Shown here in pieces: positions 23,201-34,439 of a stretch of DNA of 64,000 nt; within the stretch, counting starts at the first letter, position 1, and every line of letters begins with the position of its first letter. The notes beneath the pieces are model-generated. The model did not search any database. It saw only the letters and a list, made by a program, of their open reading frames with translations, and was not told the origin of the DNA. The translations under genes and the position numbers were made by a program. Origin of the DNA: Adiantum capillus-veneris (taxonomy: Eukaryota; Streptophyta; Polypodiopsida; Polypodiales; Pteridaceae); the NCBI GenBank assembly GCA_014529385.2, contig CM043962.1:53711905-53775904 (forward strand). Direction: 5' to 3'.

Positions 23201-23204
23201 GATT

Positions 23205-23207
<3 letters not shown>

Positions 23208-23236
<29 letters not shown>
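23208..23236. repeat. (GA)n microsatellite
   Basis: Uninterrupted GA repeats directly upstream of the family C gag start on the minus strand. Confidence 0.95.
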
Positions 23237-23238
<2 letters not shown>

Positions 23239-24250
23239 AGAAAGATATACTGTTTAGCTTACAACCAAAAGATTTCTTTAAAACAAATTCTTCTTACAAA
23301 AATGTGTGTATACCCTTTCTATACTAGAACATAGATTAAAGTCTCAAATGGTACATTGCCTCGTACCAACGGTAGGACAAATGGCTAGATTGATGCCAGA
23401 ACCTCAAAGAAGTGCTCCCCTCCCAGCATGGTGTTGATGATGTGCTGGTAGTGAGCCTTCCAATCCAATATTACCTTGATTGAATGTACTCGTATCAAAA
23501 TGTGTGATCCGCCTTGAGGTAGTTTGTACTGACTCATGTGAAGCTTAGAGGTACTTAGTCACTGTCAAAACTAGTGGAAGAGAGTGGTGTCCTTTCCTGA
23601 AATAGACTTAGTAGATCCCTAGTCTCTCTAATGAGGGCATCATCATGTGTTTCTGTTATCTATGCTGCAGCATCACGTGAAATTTGGAAAGTGATTGTGA
23701 TAATTACCTCGGTGACTTGAATTACCTGATTCTCGACTTAGAATAGTGTTGACTCTCTACTATACAAAGCTCCCTTCATCTTGTTGTTGCCGGTTGGTCG
23801 TAGGTTGCGGACATAGTCTTGACCTCCTCCTCCTTCTCGTTGGTACACGGGATATGTATATCCATTGACTCTAATGTGTTGGTTGTCTTTCCGATTGCAA
23901 ATCTATCACCATTACGCCTGGCACTCGAGCCTCGATGGAGATGCAAAGTTCGTCTAGTTGTGCTTGGAGCTCTTCTTCTTCTGTTGTCTAGTTAGCAAAC
24001 ACTGATAACCACTCATCTATCAACAAAAGGTTAGGGTTTTTAGTCTTGTAAACTGAAATTATTCATGAAAGGATCCTCAATGTGGGGCACAAAGAAAATG
24101 ATGTTCGGAAATGCCAGGTGGGGTGGCCTCTACACCACACATAGCCTAAAGTTCCCAAGCATCATCTCAAGGGGAAGGGCTTTCATATAACTCTAAGGGG
24201 CACCACCTAGCATAAGTGGGGCTAGGGTGCATATCATAGCCTCTGTCACT
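23237..24250. other. leader/non-coding, no gene seen
   Basis: No supported ORF. The minus strand near 23365 reads TTGGTACGAGGCAATG, loosely like an initiator-Met primer site; too weak to call. Confidence 0.3.
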
Positions 24251-24313
24251 CTAGCACAACACACCCAAACCACATACTTGACATAAGGTTCACATTTGAT
24301 TCTACTTGAATTC

Positions 24314-24990
24314 TTACAATATGAATGTAGCTCCTTTTATCATTGTACCATCTATCATATTATAGTCATCGGTCATGGAATCATGCTCTAACTGTGTAAC
24401 ATCCTCACGAGAGAGATTTATCTCTGTTTCATCTCTGTCATCTTCTTCCTCATTGTCACAGTAATGAAAAACCCCTTCATCTTCATCATCTTGAGTCAAA
24501 TCATACAAGTCATTGGTGTTGATAATGCTTAATTTTTTATCTTCTACTCTCTCCAGCCCATTTAAAGTAAGGAAAGTCAAAGAATTATATTTTGTAAAGG
24601 TAGACACCAAGACATAGTCACCTAAATCTGTAAACTTCTTTCTTTCTACATGTTGCGGATGGAAATCCTCCATGTGTCATTTTCAAGCATATATTCTTGC
24701 AATAATTTCTAAGAAGTGTTTCATCAAGCTATTCAAGTTGGTCTATTATTTCTAATAATTCTTCTCCAATCCATTTTAATATTGTAGCTACCTGTAGAGC
24801 TAGAATTACAAATCTTAAGGGCAGTATAGAATCTAGGCCAAAAATCGTATTAAATGGTGTTATTCCTATTGATAGTTTGTATGCAACCTTATATGCATCA
24901 ATAGTTGAATGTATCTTTTGGTCCAAATTAGACCTACAATCAATTACAACTTTTTAAGCACCATACACAATATAATATCTGGAGGTTGGG
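24314..24990 (-). pseudogene. integrase C-terminal fragment, Ty3/gypsy
   Basis: The minus strand reads MDQKIHSTIDAYKVAYKLSI, GITPFNTIFGLDSILPL and ATILKWIGEELLEIIDQLE, matching the end of the integrase in the first element (DQQLHSTLWAYRVAYKTSIG, HLEWTGHELSSRIDDLEKLD). A second frame (24314-24673) has FTDLGDYVLVSTFTKYNSL, the start of the integrase C-terminal domain, then an acidic stretch. The core DDE part is absent. It is a truncated relative of the Athila/Tat-like family. Confidence 0.6.
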
Positions 24991-25200
24991 GGTCACTAGA
25001 TGTCAAACCTATATATTGTGTGCATTCAAGGACTATTTATAAAACCCCTTAGCTATGACTTTTCCACCAATAAAGGGGACCCTTTTCCTATTCAATTTGT
25101 AAGCTTTTTTTCAAGGTCATTTTCTCAACACCCTTTTGTATGTGAAAGTGTGAGAAAATATAGAATAGTACTATCAATGTGAAAACAAACTATCCCATTT
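24990..25200. repeat. dispersed repeat R1, copy 1
   Basis: GCATTCAAGGACTATTTATA followed by an AATAAA/CCCTTTTCCTATTCAA/CCCTTTTGTA/GTGAGAAAA series recurs at 57493-57710, and related pieces occur near 50190 and 51590. It borders the integrase fragment here and the coiled-coil remnant there, so it may be LTR sequence of that family. Confidence 0.55.
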
Positions 25201-25644
25201 CAATAGTGTTTAACCATGCATAAGTGGTATACCATGACCGCACCTCACCCTCCTTGCACAAAGAGCTAGTTTTGGCATACAAGTGTGAAAAGTAGTATAC
25301 GCATGCACATGAGACATCCACATCTATGAGGTTCCATACATCATATGACATCATCACATTAACCCAATAATGATGCAAAACAACCCCACCACTTTGATCA
25401 AGCATATGCCACAACTTCACATATATGAAAAAAACACTTTTTCTTATTTTTGTTTTCATGCATGACATGCAAAAGGGAGTTTTTGATCTCAAACCAATGT
25501 ATGAAGCTCAGCCCCACAACATAGGCTAACACCTTATCAAATCACTTTGTCCATGTGAGATTTATGTGAGCAATTGTGACACAAAAAGAAAGCCACTCTA
25601 TCCATATCTGCCCGTACGGTTCGGGTTGACTAATCATATACCCC
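25201..25644 (+). repeat. probable 5' LTR region of the copia element (start unresolved), no gene seen
   Basis: No convincing coding sequence. It lies upstream of a TATA box, a primer site and a copia gag, so part of it should be the element's 5' LTR. No second copy is present in the window to set its start. Confidence 0.35.
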
Positions 25645-25651
25645 TATATAA
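25645..25651 (+). promoter_or_regulatory. TATA box of copia LTR
   Basis: TATATAA about 74 bases upstream of the primer-binding site, on the strand of the gag gene. Position and sequence suit an LTR promoter. Confidence 0.4.
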
Positions 25652-25718
25652 GTTTATGGACATCAAACACTTGGAGTTCAATCATCAAAACAAAACATGA
25701 TTTATATATTTCCAACCA

Positions 25719-25731
25719 TTGGTATGAGAGC
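25719..25731 (+). other. tRNA-iMet primer-binding site, copia element
   Basis: TTGGTATGAGAGC follows an LTR-like end (TTCCAACCA). The plant initiator-Met primer site is TGGTATCAGAGC, so one base differs. A copia gag follows on the same strand. Confidence 0.6.
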
Positions 25732-26092
25732 AGGATGCATCCTCTCGGGCTTAGTCGCCCAGTAGCTCTAGAACATTCTTGCTCACTTTCTCCAATTTTT
25801 GTGAGCTTTGGTGAGCATCAGCAGGTGGACAAATACTTTGGGAGCAGATTTTTAATTCAGGCTCATTTTGGCCTCCATTTCCACCGGAAGCAGAACTGCA
25901 CATGCAATTTTGTCATTTTGTGCAGAAGTTCTTTCAATGTTGTTTTTTGAATAGCATGTCTCTTACAATTTTCTATGGGTTGTTCTATATAGAAAATACA
26001 GTCTTCTACAGGTTGTGCTATATAGCATATGATGGTTTCGCTTCATTTCTCCTCTTTTTAGGCAGTTTTCACATTAGTTACAGGCATTTTTC

Positions 26093-27190
26093 ATGGTTTC
26101 CAACAACAACACATATGTATTCAAGATGTTTTCTACTGAGGATAAATTGTATGGGGACAATTACCCTATGTGGGCTTACATGATGCAATGTGTCCTTGTG
26201 TCAAAGGGAGTTTGGAATGTTGTTCAAGGTATTGTATGTCCTTGTTTTGAGAATGTAGGCAATGTTGAGGATGTTGTAGGTTTTGGCTGTGGTACGGTTA
26301 TTGCTCCTATAGCTGTTTTGCCTACGATTGAGCAAGCTCGCTAGGTTGTAAGAGATTCATAGGAGAATGCATTGATTGCATTTTCTGTGAAGCACACTAT
26401 TACTCCTCACATTCGTTCAGAAAAACCTGCAAAATAGTCTTGGGATATTCTAGTTGGTCTTTATGCAAGTCACAATGAGGCTAAAATTGCTTTGCTACAT
26501 AAAGAGCTAGAGTCAAAGATTGTGCATCATGAGAAAGATGAAATTGACACTTTTCTTTCTAGTATCAAGGATATAAATGAGTAACATATTTCTATCAGAA
26601 AAGTCATTTCTGATATCTCCCTTGTGCAGACAGTTCTTGATGTGTTGCCAGATTCTTATAAAACTTTTGCTAGTCTTGGAGACTTATGACCCAAGAATCT
26701 TGAAGTTGTCAAGTTTGATGCATTATGCACATTTCTCCTGCAAGAGTCGCTTCCAAAAAAAAAGGCTAAAGAGCGTGCAATTGAACATTCCTTTATTGAT
26801 GCTCAAAGAAAAGGTGGTAACAACATTGTAACCATGTCTCATGGTTCTTTTGTGAGTGGTAAATCACTTGTTTTTAATGCTTCTACTGGCAACACCTCGT
26901 TTGATAATTCTGGTGAAAAGGGTAAAAATAAGATGCATTTCCATTATTGTAATTCTAATGATCACTTGATCAAGCAGTATCCTAACTTGAAGGCAAAAGA
27001 CGATAAGAAGAAAGAGGTTGGTTTCATTACAAGTGTAGCTATTGTTGAGTCTTCTATGAAAGGAGATTTTGATGTTGATGTTGATGCAGAATGGGATTTA
27101 AGTGTGGAGTTCACTTATGATCCTTCTATCCATGATGCATATATCAAAATTTTTGTAGATGCTCATGTGTGGTACTTTGACAGTGGTGCA
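26093..27190 (+). pseudogene. Ty1/copia gag and first residues of protease
   Basis: The plus strand starts MVSNNNTYVFKMFSTEDKLY then GDNYPMWAYMMQCVLVSKGV, the N-terminal copia gag pattern. Later parts in shifted frames (ILVGLYASHNEAKIALLHKE, VSDISLVQTVLDVLPDSY) match the copia gag helical domain. A degenerate zinc knuckle FHYCNSNDHLIKQYP has the first and last Cys replaced. The frame reaches the copia protease active site, VWYFDSGA, at about 27170-27190, and stops there at the chromovirus LTR. Stops occur at 26342, 26437 and 26581, among others. Confidence 0.75.
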
Positions 27191-28323
27191 CTAGTTTCCT
27201 AACTAATCATGCAACACATTTAGTTTCAACCAATTCATCTTACCTCCCCATTCAGGCCAAGATAATCGGTTACAAGCCATAAAAATGGCATCACCTTCAC
27301 ATTATTTTCCATAATTAAGTGTTTGGGAAAGGATCATCAAGTAATTTAATCATTCCTTCCTCAGCATTTTATTTTGAGAGGTATAGCACCATCTGGTGAT
27401 AGATGCCCACAATAGCGCCTATATTCCTAGCCTTTCCAGTTCCTTTTTTAAGAAACCAAGTCGAACAAATTTCCTTAATTAAATTCACATCATCCTCCCT
27501 GAGTATAAACTTTTCATCCAACTATTGGCATCATGCCATACCTGGATTATGGCCGATTTCCAATAAGATATCGCCGGTACTTCACCCGGCTCGGCAAAAA
27601 TAAAACAAACCCATTCATCCCTTATCCCTCGGGCATGAATGACCTAGGTATAACAACTTGCCGGTTACGCTACCCTAGCCAAATAGGGTCAATCTCTGTC
27701 AAGTTCCCCAAGAGAATCCTCTCAATGGGCCGACCTTTCAATCAAATTGACCCCAAGAATATTAATCTTGGTTCCCGGTCATTTCCAGACAATCTTCAAA
27801 ACTCCTAGTTAAATCTATGTTTTGCAATGGGCTATCCCTATCACCTCTTGAGATTCCTTTTTAACTCCTAGTTGGTAATTTCCAGGTTCATTCATTTATC
27901 AACCTTAATTCCTACTTTCTTTAATTATCTATCAGCCAAGTTTATTTAGAAAATACAAGTGAGTTTTTGCCATAGGCATTTGATGGTTAATGTCTCTTCG
28001 GAAATGCCAACTTTTTTTTAAGTTCAATCCCCGTTTTGTCGATTCCCAGGTTTTTGCAATCCTTTGCCATCCATGGGGCATCTCCATAGAAGCTTCTAGA
28101 GTTTTTGGTTCAAACAACACGGAGATCAATTCCGCGAAGTTATCCCTTGTCTCCCCCATCCCGTATTTGCAAACAAACTTAAATTGAAAACTTTAGAAGT
28201 ACTCTTCAATACCAGAAAATGAACTATGTCTATCGAGCTTAGACAACTACTCTTTTCTTATGGTGCCTAGCTTTCCATTTTAGGAAGCTAGAAGGTCATC
28301 CTATAATTTATGAGTTTTCGAGC

Positions 28324-28975
28324 TTTCCATTAAAGCTTAAACGTAAAATACAAGGTAGTCACTAAAGCTTACACCTAATTGCAAAGTTACCATTAAGTCT
28401 TAGCTTAAGAGTGCAAATCTACCTTTGAAACTTAACTTAATGGTGTATAGATACTCTTAGCACTTAACCTATTTGCGTGGTTTCCATTAAAGCTTAAACC
28501 AAAAAATGCAAGGTAGTCACTAAAGCTTACACCTAAGTGCAAAGTTACCATTAAAGCATAGCTTACGAGAGCAAATCTACCTTTGAAGCTTAACTTTATG
28601 ATGCATAGATACTCTTATCACTTGACCCTAATTGCAAGGTTTCCATTAAAGCTTAAACCTAAAAATGCAAGGTAATCACTAAAGCTTACATCTAAGTGCA
28701 AAGTTACCATTAAAGCTTAGCTTACGAGAGAAATTCTACCTTTGAAGCTTAACTTTATGATGCTTAGATACTCTTATCACTTAACCCTAATTGCAAGGTT
28801 TCCATTAAAGTTTAAAACCTAAAAATGCAAGGTAATCACTAAAGCTTACATCTAAGTGCAAAGTTACCATTAAAGCTTAACTTACGAGTGAAAATCTACC
28901 TTTGAAACGTAATTTAATGATGCATAACTACCATTAATACTTAACCTTAATTCCAAGGTTACCATTAAAGCTTAA
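28324..28975 (-). repeat. 159-bp minisatellite in 3' LTR
   Basis: TTTCCATTAAAGCTTAAAC-like unit starts lie at 28324, 28481, 28640, 28799 and 28959 (spacings 157, 159, 159, 160). Each unit holds a second ACCATTAAAGCTTAGCTTA-like half. Confidence 0.9.
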
Positions 28976-29361
28976 TCCTAAAATGATGCACATAAACCTT
29001 CCTAGTATTAAAACACATGGATTAATAATCCTACTAGAAATGAAGATTACCTCCTCTAAGCAAGAGGGAAGTGGGGTTGAAGTCCTTCTTGAGGAGATGT
29101 GAGGCTCAAGGAGAAAGGAAAGGGATTTAGGATAAAGAGGAAGGAGAGAGGAGCTTCTTCACAAATCCCTCAAGGGTTTGGCCTTCAAGAGAGGAAGAGA
29201 GTTGGGGGTTTGGCCTTCAAGAGAGGGAGAGAGCAAGAGCAAGGTTTAATGGAAACCTTGATTTACTCAAGCATAATCTTGAGCAGGGCAAATATGCATG
29301 TAGCTTAGCAATATGTGTGTGTCAATATGTGTGTGTGTAAAATTACAAAGGAGAGGGGGTG

Positions 29362-29369
29362 CTTATATA
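29362..29369 (-). promoter_or_regulatory. TATA box in chromovirus 3' LTR
   Basis: The minus strand reads TATATAAG within TTTCCTATATAAGCACC. The same box is conserved in the other LTR at 41971-41978. Confidence 0.5.
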
Positions 29370-29384
29370 GGAAATGGTGGGTGG

Positions 29385-29540
29385 AATTCTCTTCTCAATT
29401 CCTATTGGACCCCAATTCTCTTCTTAATTTCTATTGGATCCCAAATTCTCTTCTCAAATGCTATTGGAGCCCAAATTCTCTTCTCAAATGCTATTGGACC
29501 CCAATTCTCTTCTTAATTCCTATTGGACCCCAATTTTCTT
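29385..29540 (-). repeat. ~30-bp tandem repeat in 3' LTR, five full units
   Basis: AATTCTCTTCTCAATTCCTA plus TTGGACCCC repeats five times and ends in a partial unit. The 5' LTR has four full units. Confidence 0.85.
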
Positions 29541-29833
29541 CTTAGTTCTTATCCCTTGACTTTATCTTTCAATTAAGTTAGTTCCTTTTTCTCCTAGTTC
29601 TCAATCTAGATCAGTTCCCACGAGGCTTTTGACGAAGAAGTATAGAATTAATTTTAATCTGAAAGGAAAAATATAGGGATGACGTAATTTCTTTTCTGAA
29701 ATATCCTTGTCTTTTCATTTTGGAGTAAAGTTCCGTTGTCCGTATAACTTCTTTGTCGGTCTTAATTTTTCTAAATTATTTTCTAGGATGAAAATTTTCT
29801 GATTGGTTCTAGGGTTTAGGGAGGGACCTTACA

Positions 29834-30559
29834 AACTCCCCAACAAAAAGAAAGAGTTGTCCTCAGCTCGGGACATGCTTTAGAGAGTAGAAAGACTCAA
29901 TCTTCGGTCAACTTATGATTGAAGATGGTCAGTAACTTTAGGGTATTTAGATTAAAGGATAGTTAAGGTGATATGGACCTTTGAATAATACACTTTAGGG
30001 TATTTATATTAAAGGACAGTGAAGCTGATATGGACCTTTGAATAATTACTGAGTGTGATCTGACTCAACTAGGTATTTTTCCTTTGGTGTGACCGGATTG
30101 TGTTTCTCTTGTGAGGTCTGAAGATCATTTCTTCACTTCGCTCTCTATCTAGCCTCAATACGCTTTGTAAAAATCTTACCATTCTTACCTAGACTTTAAC
30201 TTTTTTCCCTTCTGAGCATTGACTCATTTCACTATTAATATCACCCAACCGATACCATGTTCTTGACAGTTAAAGGATGTCATATTGATCTTTCAATTAA
30301 TCTTGCAATATTTCCTCCCTTGTGTACCCAATTTATTTTCTCCATCCTTATTTCCCTTTTTTCTATAGCTTACTGTCTCATCTTTCACTTGGTAATCAGA
30401 TATTTCACGTATAATTAGACTTGTAAAACACCATAGACGATTTGAATCTCAAAAGAATTGACTGACTAGAGATGCTTGAATTCCATAAATATGAAGATTG
30501 ATTATATTCGCATAAAAATTACATCAAAAATACCATCAAAATCTCGAAGAATAATTATA
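29834..30559 (-). other. chromovirus 3' internal region, no intact domain
   Basis: This lies between the integrase end and the 3' LTR. At 29940-30050 a ~60-bp segment (AGGGTATTTAGATTAAAGGA ... GGACCTTTGAATAAT) is tandemly duplicated. The last bases before the LTR read EDNSFFLLG-like in one minus frame. I could not identify a chromodomain. Confidence 0.4.
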
Positions 30560-31570
30560 ACTCGTAGGCTTGTTCTCTAGTCTTTCTAAGGATCCCAAAA
30601 GGTCCACAATATCTGAATGCAAGCTTACGGAATTTCCCTAGCTTTAAGGAGTTGTGTTTGGGTTTGACTCTGAGGAAAACTTGCTCGCCTTTGCTAGAAC
30701 TTCTAGCAGAGCGGTGAAGATAGTGCAGCTCGTCTGCCTATCACTAGCTCTCTTCAGGTTGTCTCTAATGACTAGAGGTTGATGATCCATCTCTTACAAG
30801 GTAGACTTAGCGGCATGAACATGAAGAGCTGGGTCGGCTAATCGAAGAGGGACTAAGCATTCCTAACCATATAAGGCTTTAAAGGGTGACATTCCGAGGC
30901 TGCGATGGTGATAAGAGTTATGAGAAAACTCAACTAGGGGAAGAAACTTGATCCATTGTTGGGGATGCTGGTTGCAGTATGCTCGAAGCATATCTGCAAT
31001 GACTTGATTTACTTGCTCAGTTTGACCATCAGTCTCCAAATGATATGCTGAGCTGAGATTCAGTTGGGTACCCAGAGATCAAAACATGGCTTGCCAAAAC
31101 TTAGAAGTAAATTTGGCATCCCGATCGCTGATAATTCTTGCAGGGATTCCATGTAATCTTACTACCTCTTTGACAAATACTTGGGCTATGTCGATGGCGG
31201 TGGTTGTCTTCTTGACTGGAATTAGATGAGCCAACTTAGAGAGCTTATCTACTATGACAAAAATAGAATCATAGTTTCTAGTTGTCTTTGGAAGACGAGT
31301 GACAAAGTCCATACTCAGACATTCCCACTTTATGTGAGGAATATCTAGGGGCTGAAGCTTTCCACGTAGTAAAGAAACCATCTGATAAGGTATAGTCAGT
31401 TAAGTGTTCCCTTGGGTTTTGAGATTGAATCTCTTGCAGAAGAGGTCTAAAATAGGGGTCTACTTGAATTTCTTGTTGAACTTCCTCGGGTAAAGAAGAG
31501 CTAAGGAGTGAATTTGTCAGGGTTGATGAGGACACGACTGCTGGTCAAGAGGTCTTTGAGTCTATTGAAG
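30560..31570 (-). pseudogene. chromovirus pol remnant: RT tail, integrase core and GPF domain
   Basis: The minus strand first reads AAFNRLKDLLTSSRVLINPD (RT/RNase H connection), then VQQEIQVDPYFRPLLQEIQS (pre-integrase), so RNase H and the zinc finger are deleted. The integrase core follows: LSMDFVTRLPKTTRNYDSIF, IVDKLSKLAHLIPVKKTTT, ARIISDRDAKFTSKFWQAMF, a stop at 31079, then SSAYHLETDGQTEQVNQ. The DD35E triad is readable across the stop. The tail has FRYCGPFGILRKTREQAYEL, the GPY/F motif of chromoviral integrases. It is inactive. Confidence 0.8.
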
Positions 31571-31916
31571 GCAGCATCTCTCCCCAACAAAAAAAAAAGA
31601 GTTGTCCTCAACTCGAATAAAATACGTAATTGATGAAGCTTCTTGGATACGTCTTGCGACTTAACTTCTTGTTAACGCTTTCAACTTGAACTTCTCTCTT
31701 ACACTTCTTCATCCCAAAAATCTGCTAATATAATATTGGAGTCATGGAAAATCTTTCTTAATAAGCTATTTTCTTGAATAAGTCATTGCGTTTGTGGATT
31801 CTTCCATACGCTATTTCCTCTTTATAAGCTATTGGTAATCCCTTCTTTATCAGCACTTGTTATCCTCTTATTTTTTCGATCTTCACTCTCTTGTAACTTA
31901 GTCATTTTCTTATCTG

Positions 31917-32432
31917 ATGGTGTCTTGGCAAGAAGACTTGGTTCTTCTTGTATGCATCTCTCACTTGCAGAGTGCAGATGAGGCATTTAAAAGACAGTTC
32001 TTAGAGCGATACAAAGACCTCCTCTTCCCTCAGCCCAATTCGTGTGTCGGTCAAACGATATGGAAGACATGGCGACATCTCACAAGAGTGACTCTCTGGG
32101 GTAGAGACCATTTCCGCAACAATACCCGACTTGCTATGGTTACAGAAGCTCTAGGACTTGGCCCTCGATACTACTGCATCAAAAGGACACGAGATCGTGG
32201 ATTCTCCGCAAAGTTGTTCTTACTTGTGCAGTTTATCTCCCATTCTAAGATTTTCCTTGATACCATCTGGAGTCTTCCTCTTAGAGGTCCTTTTCTTTTC
32301 TCACCTCATACCCGAGAAATTGCTCAAGCTGTTTCTCGTAGAACCATTCCAGAGGGTGAGCGTCCTAACATGTGTAGCGCCTGCGATGCTTGGTTATGTG
32401 ACCATATATTAGAGGATCTTCATGAGTTGTAA
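31917..32432 (+). CDS. intact 171-residue ORF, unknown, antisense to the chromovirus
   Basis: This is one of the longest stop-free plus-strand frames in the window not explained as a shadow of a known gene. It starts with ATG after an AT-rich stretch and ends with TAA. The product is balanced and globular-looking, with seven Trp, a basic middle (TWRHLTRVTLWGRDHFRNNT, YYCIKRTRDRGF), a hydrophobic stretch (LFLLVQFISHSKIFLDTIW) and a C-terminal CSACDAWLCDHI. I recognise no family. It lies inside the chromovirus internal region on the opposite strand, between the pol remnant and the primer site. It could be a captured gene exon, an accessory antisense ORF or chance. Confidence 0.4.
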   Translation: MVSWQEDLVLLVCISHLQSADEAFKRQFLERYKDLLFPQPNSCVGQTIWKTWRHLTRVTLWGRDHFRNNTRLAMVTEALGLGPRYYCIKRTRDRGFSAKLFLLVQFISHSKIFLDTIWSLPLRGPFLFSPHTREIAQAVSRRTIPEGERPNMCSACDAWLCDHILEDLHEL

Positions 32433-33373
32433 ACTTTCTTGCCTCTGCGTAATTACTTCCTTCCTCCCGTGTAATCCTTTTTGGCTTTAATTGAAGAAAT
32501 AACCCTTTTTGAAAAAATTGAGTATTGTTAGTATTTCCTTTTCTTCAAATGTCAGTCTCTCTTCTTCAATGAGTTTTTAATGACTTCTCTTTATTGTGTA
32601 CTTTTAATTTTTGCAAATGGTCTTTCGTCTACAATAGTCTTGAGTAAAAGATTCCCACTTTAAAGTTCTTGGCTAACTCATAAGTTTGCTTTCTTATTCT
32701 TCTTAAGTCTTTGAATGATCTACAGAATTTGTGAGCTTATCTCTTGTACTTTCCCATCTTTAAGGGATTTCTTTTGGTCGGACTTTTTAAAAAAAAAAAC
32801 ACTTGGTCATCACTTGCACTCTTAAGATTCTTTCTTAGGACTTGCAATTTTTGGCAATCCAATTCTTCACTTGATAAAAAACAATCCTTCTATCTCAAGA
32901 TTATCTTGGTACGATTTACAGTAATCTTGAATTCTCATGAAGTCCTAACAATAGAAAACTTGGAAAATCTACATCTCTTGCGCTCAACAAGACTTCTTCA
33001 ATTTAGTGGATAAGTACTCAATTTTTCATTGTATTGACGTAAACAAAAATGCCATCCTTGCCATTCCATGTAATCTTCCAATCCTAAAAAATTCCAACCT
33101 TCATAAATCTCTCATTTATGAGCTTCCTAAAATGTTCGAGCATAGCGAGCCTTCGCTCTAGCATCGCAATTTCCATCCCCTCATAGATAATCCGTTGAAT
33201 TTCTTATGGCAGATCCCAAGCCATCTTGAAAATTTTGGAATAATTTATTGGAACATCAAGACTTCATTTGGTAATATAATTGAAATTTGGGTGCTAGACT
33301 GAGTTGTTTTTCTCTCATGCATTAATCTTAAATCCAAAATTCTAAATTTCAAGGTCCAAGATTCAAAATTAGT
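32433..33373. other. chromovirus internal non-coding stretch, no gene seen
   Basis: AT-rich with many short ORFs lacking coding character. It ends at the primer site. A purine-tract-like CTCCCCAACAAAAA at about 31573, repeating the one beside the 3' LTR at 29836, suggests an internal rearrangement just left of the 171-residue ORF. Confidence 0.35.
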
Positions 33374-33384
33374 CTCTGATACCA
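33374..33384 (-). other. tRNA-iMet primer-binding site, chromovirus
   Basis: The minus strand reads TGGTATCAGAG just after an LTR-like end. A second, diverged site (TGGTATCAG) occurs at 33548-33556, created by a local duplication of the LTR end. Confidence 0.6.
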
Positions 33385-33386
33385 CT

Positions 33387-33690
33387 TATGACGGCCATAC
33401 CCAGACTCGACCCTACTCACCTCCCTCAGTCCTCTAGATCGTTCCAGGGAATGACATAGATCTATCTGTAAGTATCCCTCCCACTTGGGACCGACACTTA
33501 GACAAGACTCCAGTCTATCTCGAATGCCAACCCAAGGGGGTACTTCCCTGATACCACTTGTGAGGGCCATACCCAGACCGTTCCAGGGAATGAGGTAGAT
33601 CTATCTGCAAGTATCCCTCCCACTTGGGACCGACACTCGGATAGGACTCCAGTCTATCTCGAATGCCAACCCAAGGGCGTACTTCCCTTC
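33387..33690 (-). repeat. tandem duplication of LTR end and primer site
   Basis: GGCCATACCCAGAC, CGTTCCAGGGAATGA, AGTATCCCTCCCACTTGGGA and CTCCAGTCTATCTCGAATGC occur in both 33387-33556 and 33559-33690 in the same order. The first copy has an extra ~30 bases. Both begin near (TG)TGA(C/G)GGCC next to a primer-site-like ATACCA. Confidence 0.85.
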
Positions 33691-34287
33691 ATTCAATGAT
33701 TCTATGCGCTTCTCATAATCAATCTATCCTTGACAGCTTTCCGCACCTAAAATCGTGGTCCTTAGTCTTGATTCTCTTGATCTTTTAACTTGAGGATCTG
33801 CTCTTTCTTTCTTGTTCTCCCTTGGTTCATGGCGATAACCCCTTTTTCCTGACAAGCAGGCATGGCAGTTATCACTTTCCCCTAAGAAGAGGGATCTTGC
33901 AATCCTACCTGGTCTCGCTCGTCCCCGTTTACCCATTTTTATCCCATGTAGTTCTAGCGTTAACATAAAAGCTTTAAATCAACATCCGGCCATCTGACCC
34001 TCCGGATCCGCCCACCCACCGAACCATTTCATGAAAATACCTTCCCGAGGTAGTACTTAACTACTACAAAATCAAGATGACAGTAGTCTATCAAACATCA
34101 TCAAACAACAAGCAGCATGCAATCTGTTGCATACCCTCGTTCACGGAAATTCATCTGGTTGTTCCCACCAAATATTTATTTAGAAACTTTTAATTCATTT
34201 CCTTTCCTTTATCTGCTATAATTAGCTTGTAACTAGTTTCCTAAGTAATCATGCAACACATTCAGTTTCAACCAATTCATCTTACTA
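33387..34287 (-). repeat. 5' LTR of chromovirus, inner part
   Basis: The part from 34232 matches the truncated 3' LTR from 27190. The part 33387-34231 has no partner in the window and is assigned to the LTR because it ends at the primer site. It is cut at 34287 by the nested element, after the target sequence CTTAC. Confidence 0.6.
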
Positions 34288-34439
34288 TAAGGGCAGGGGA
34301 ACTGACATGCTCATCACCACCCAGTCATGCCCTATATAGGCCCTTGGCCTTCTAAATATAGGGACCCCCTTGACTGCATGTCCGTCCTGGCGCTTGGCCC
34401 TGGCCCCTGGCCCGGCCTGGTCCTACCCTTGTCCTGACA
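34288..34439 (-). repeat. 3' LTR of nested element (152 bp)
   Basis: Plus strand starts TATAAGGGCAGGGG and ends TGTCCTGACA. It is GC-rich (CTGGCCCCTGGCCCGGCC) compared with its surroundings. It differs from the other LTR at a handful of positions. Confidence 0.9.

Larger units (their letters stand above)
27190..29833 (-). repeat. 3' LTR of chromovirus (truncated at its far end)
   Basis: Matches 34232-34287 plus 39864-42412 over its whole length, with small differences. On the minus strand it starts TGTAAGGTCC after a purine-rich GTTGGGGAGT. It contains a 159-bp minisatellite, a ~30-bp repeat and a TATA box. At 27190 it abuts the copia protease sequence. ORFs in it (for example 27403-27808 and 29099-29545) are repeat products, not genes. 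Confidence 0.8.

Noticed and set aside
23360..23380. Primer-site-like TTGGTACGAGGC on the minus strand
   Set aside because: Too diverged from the initiator-Met site and not flanked by a recognisable LTR end.
29313..29545. Repetitive ORF (YW-PNSLL repeats)
   Set aside because: Translation of the ~30-bp LTR repeat; mirrored in the other LTR.
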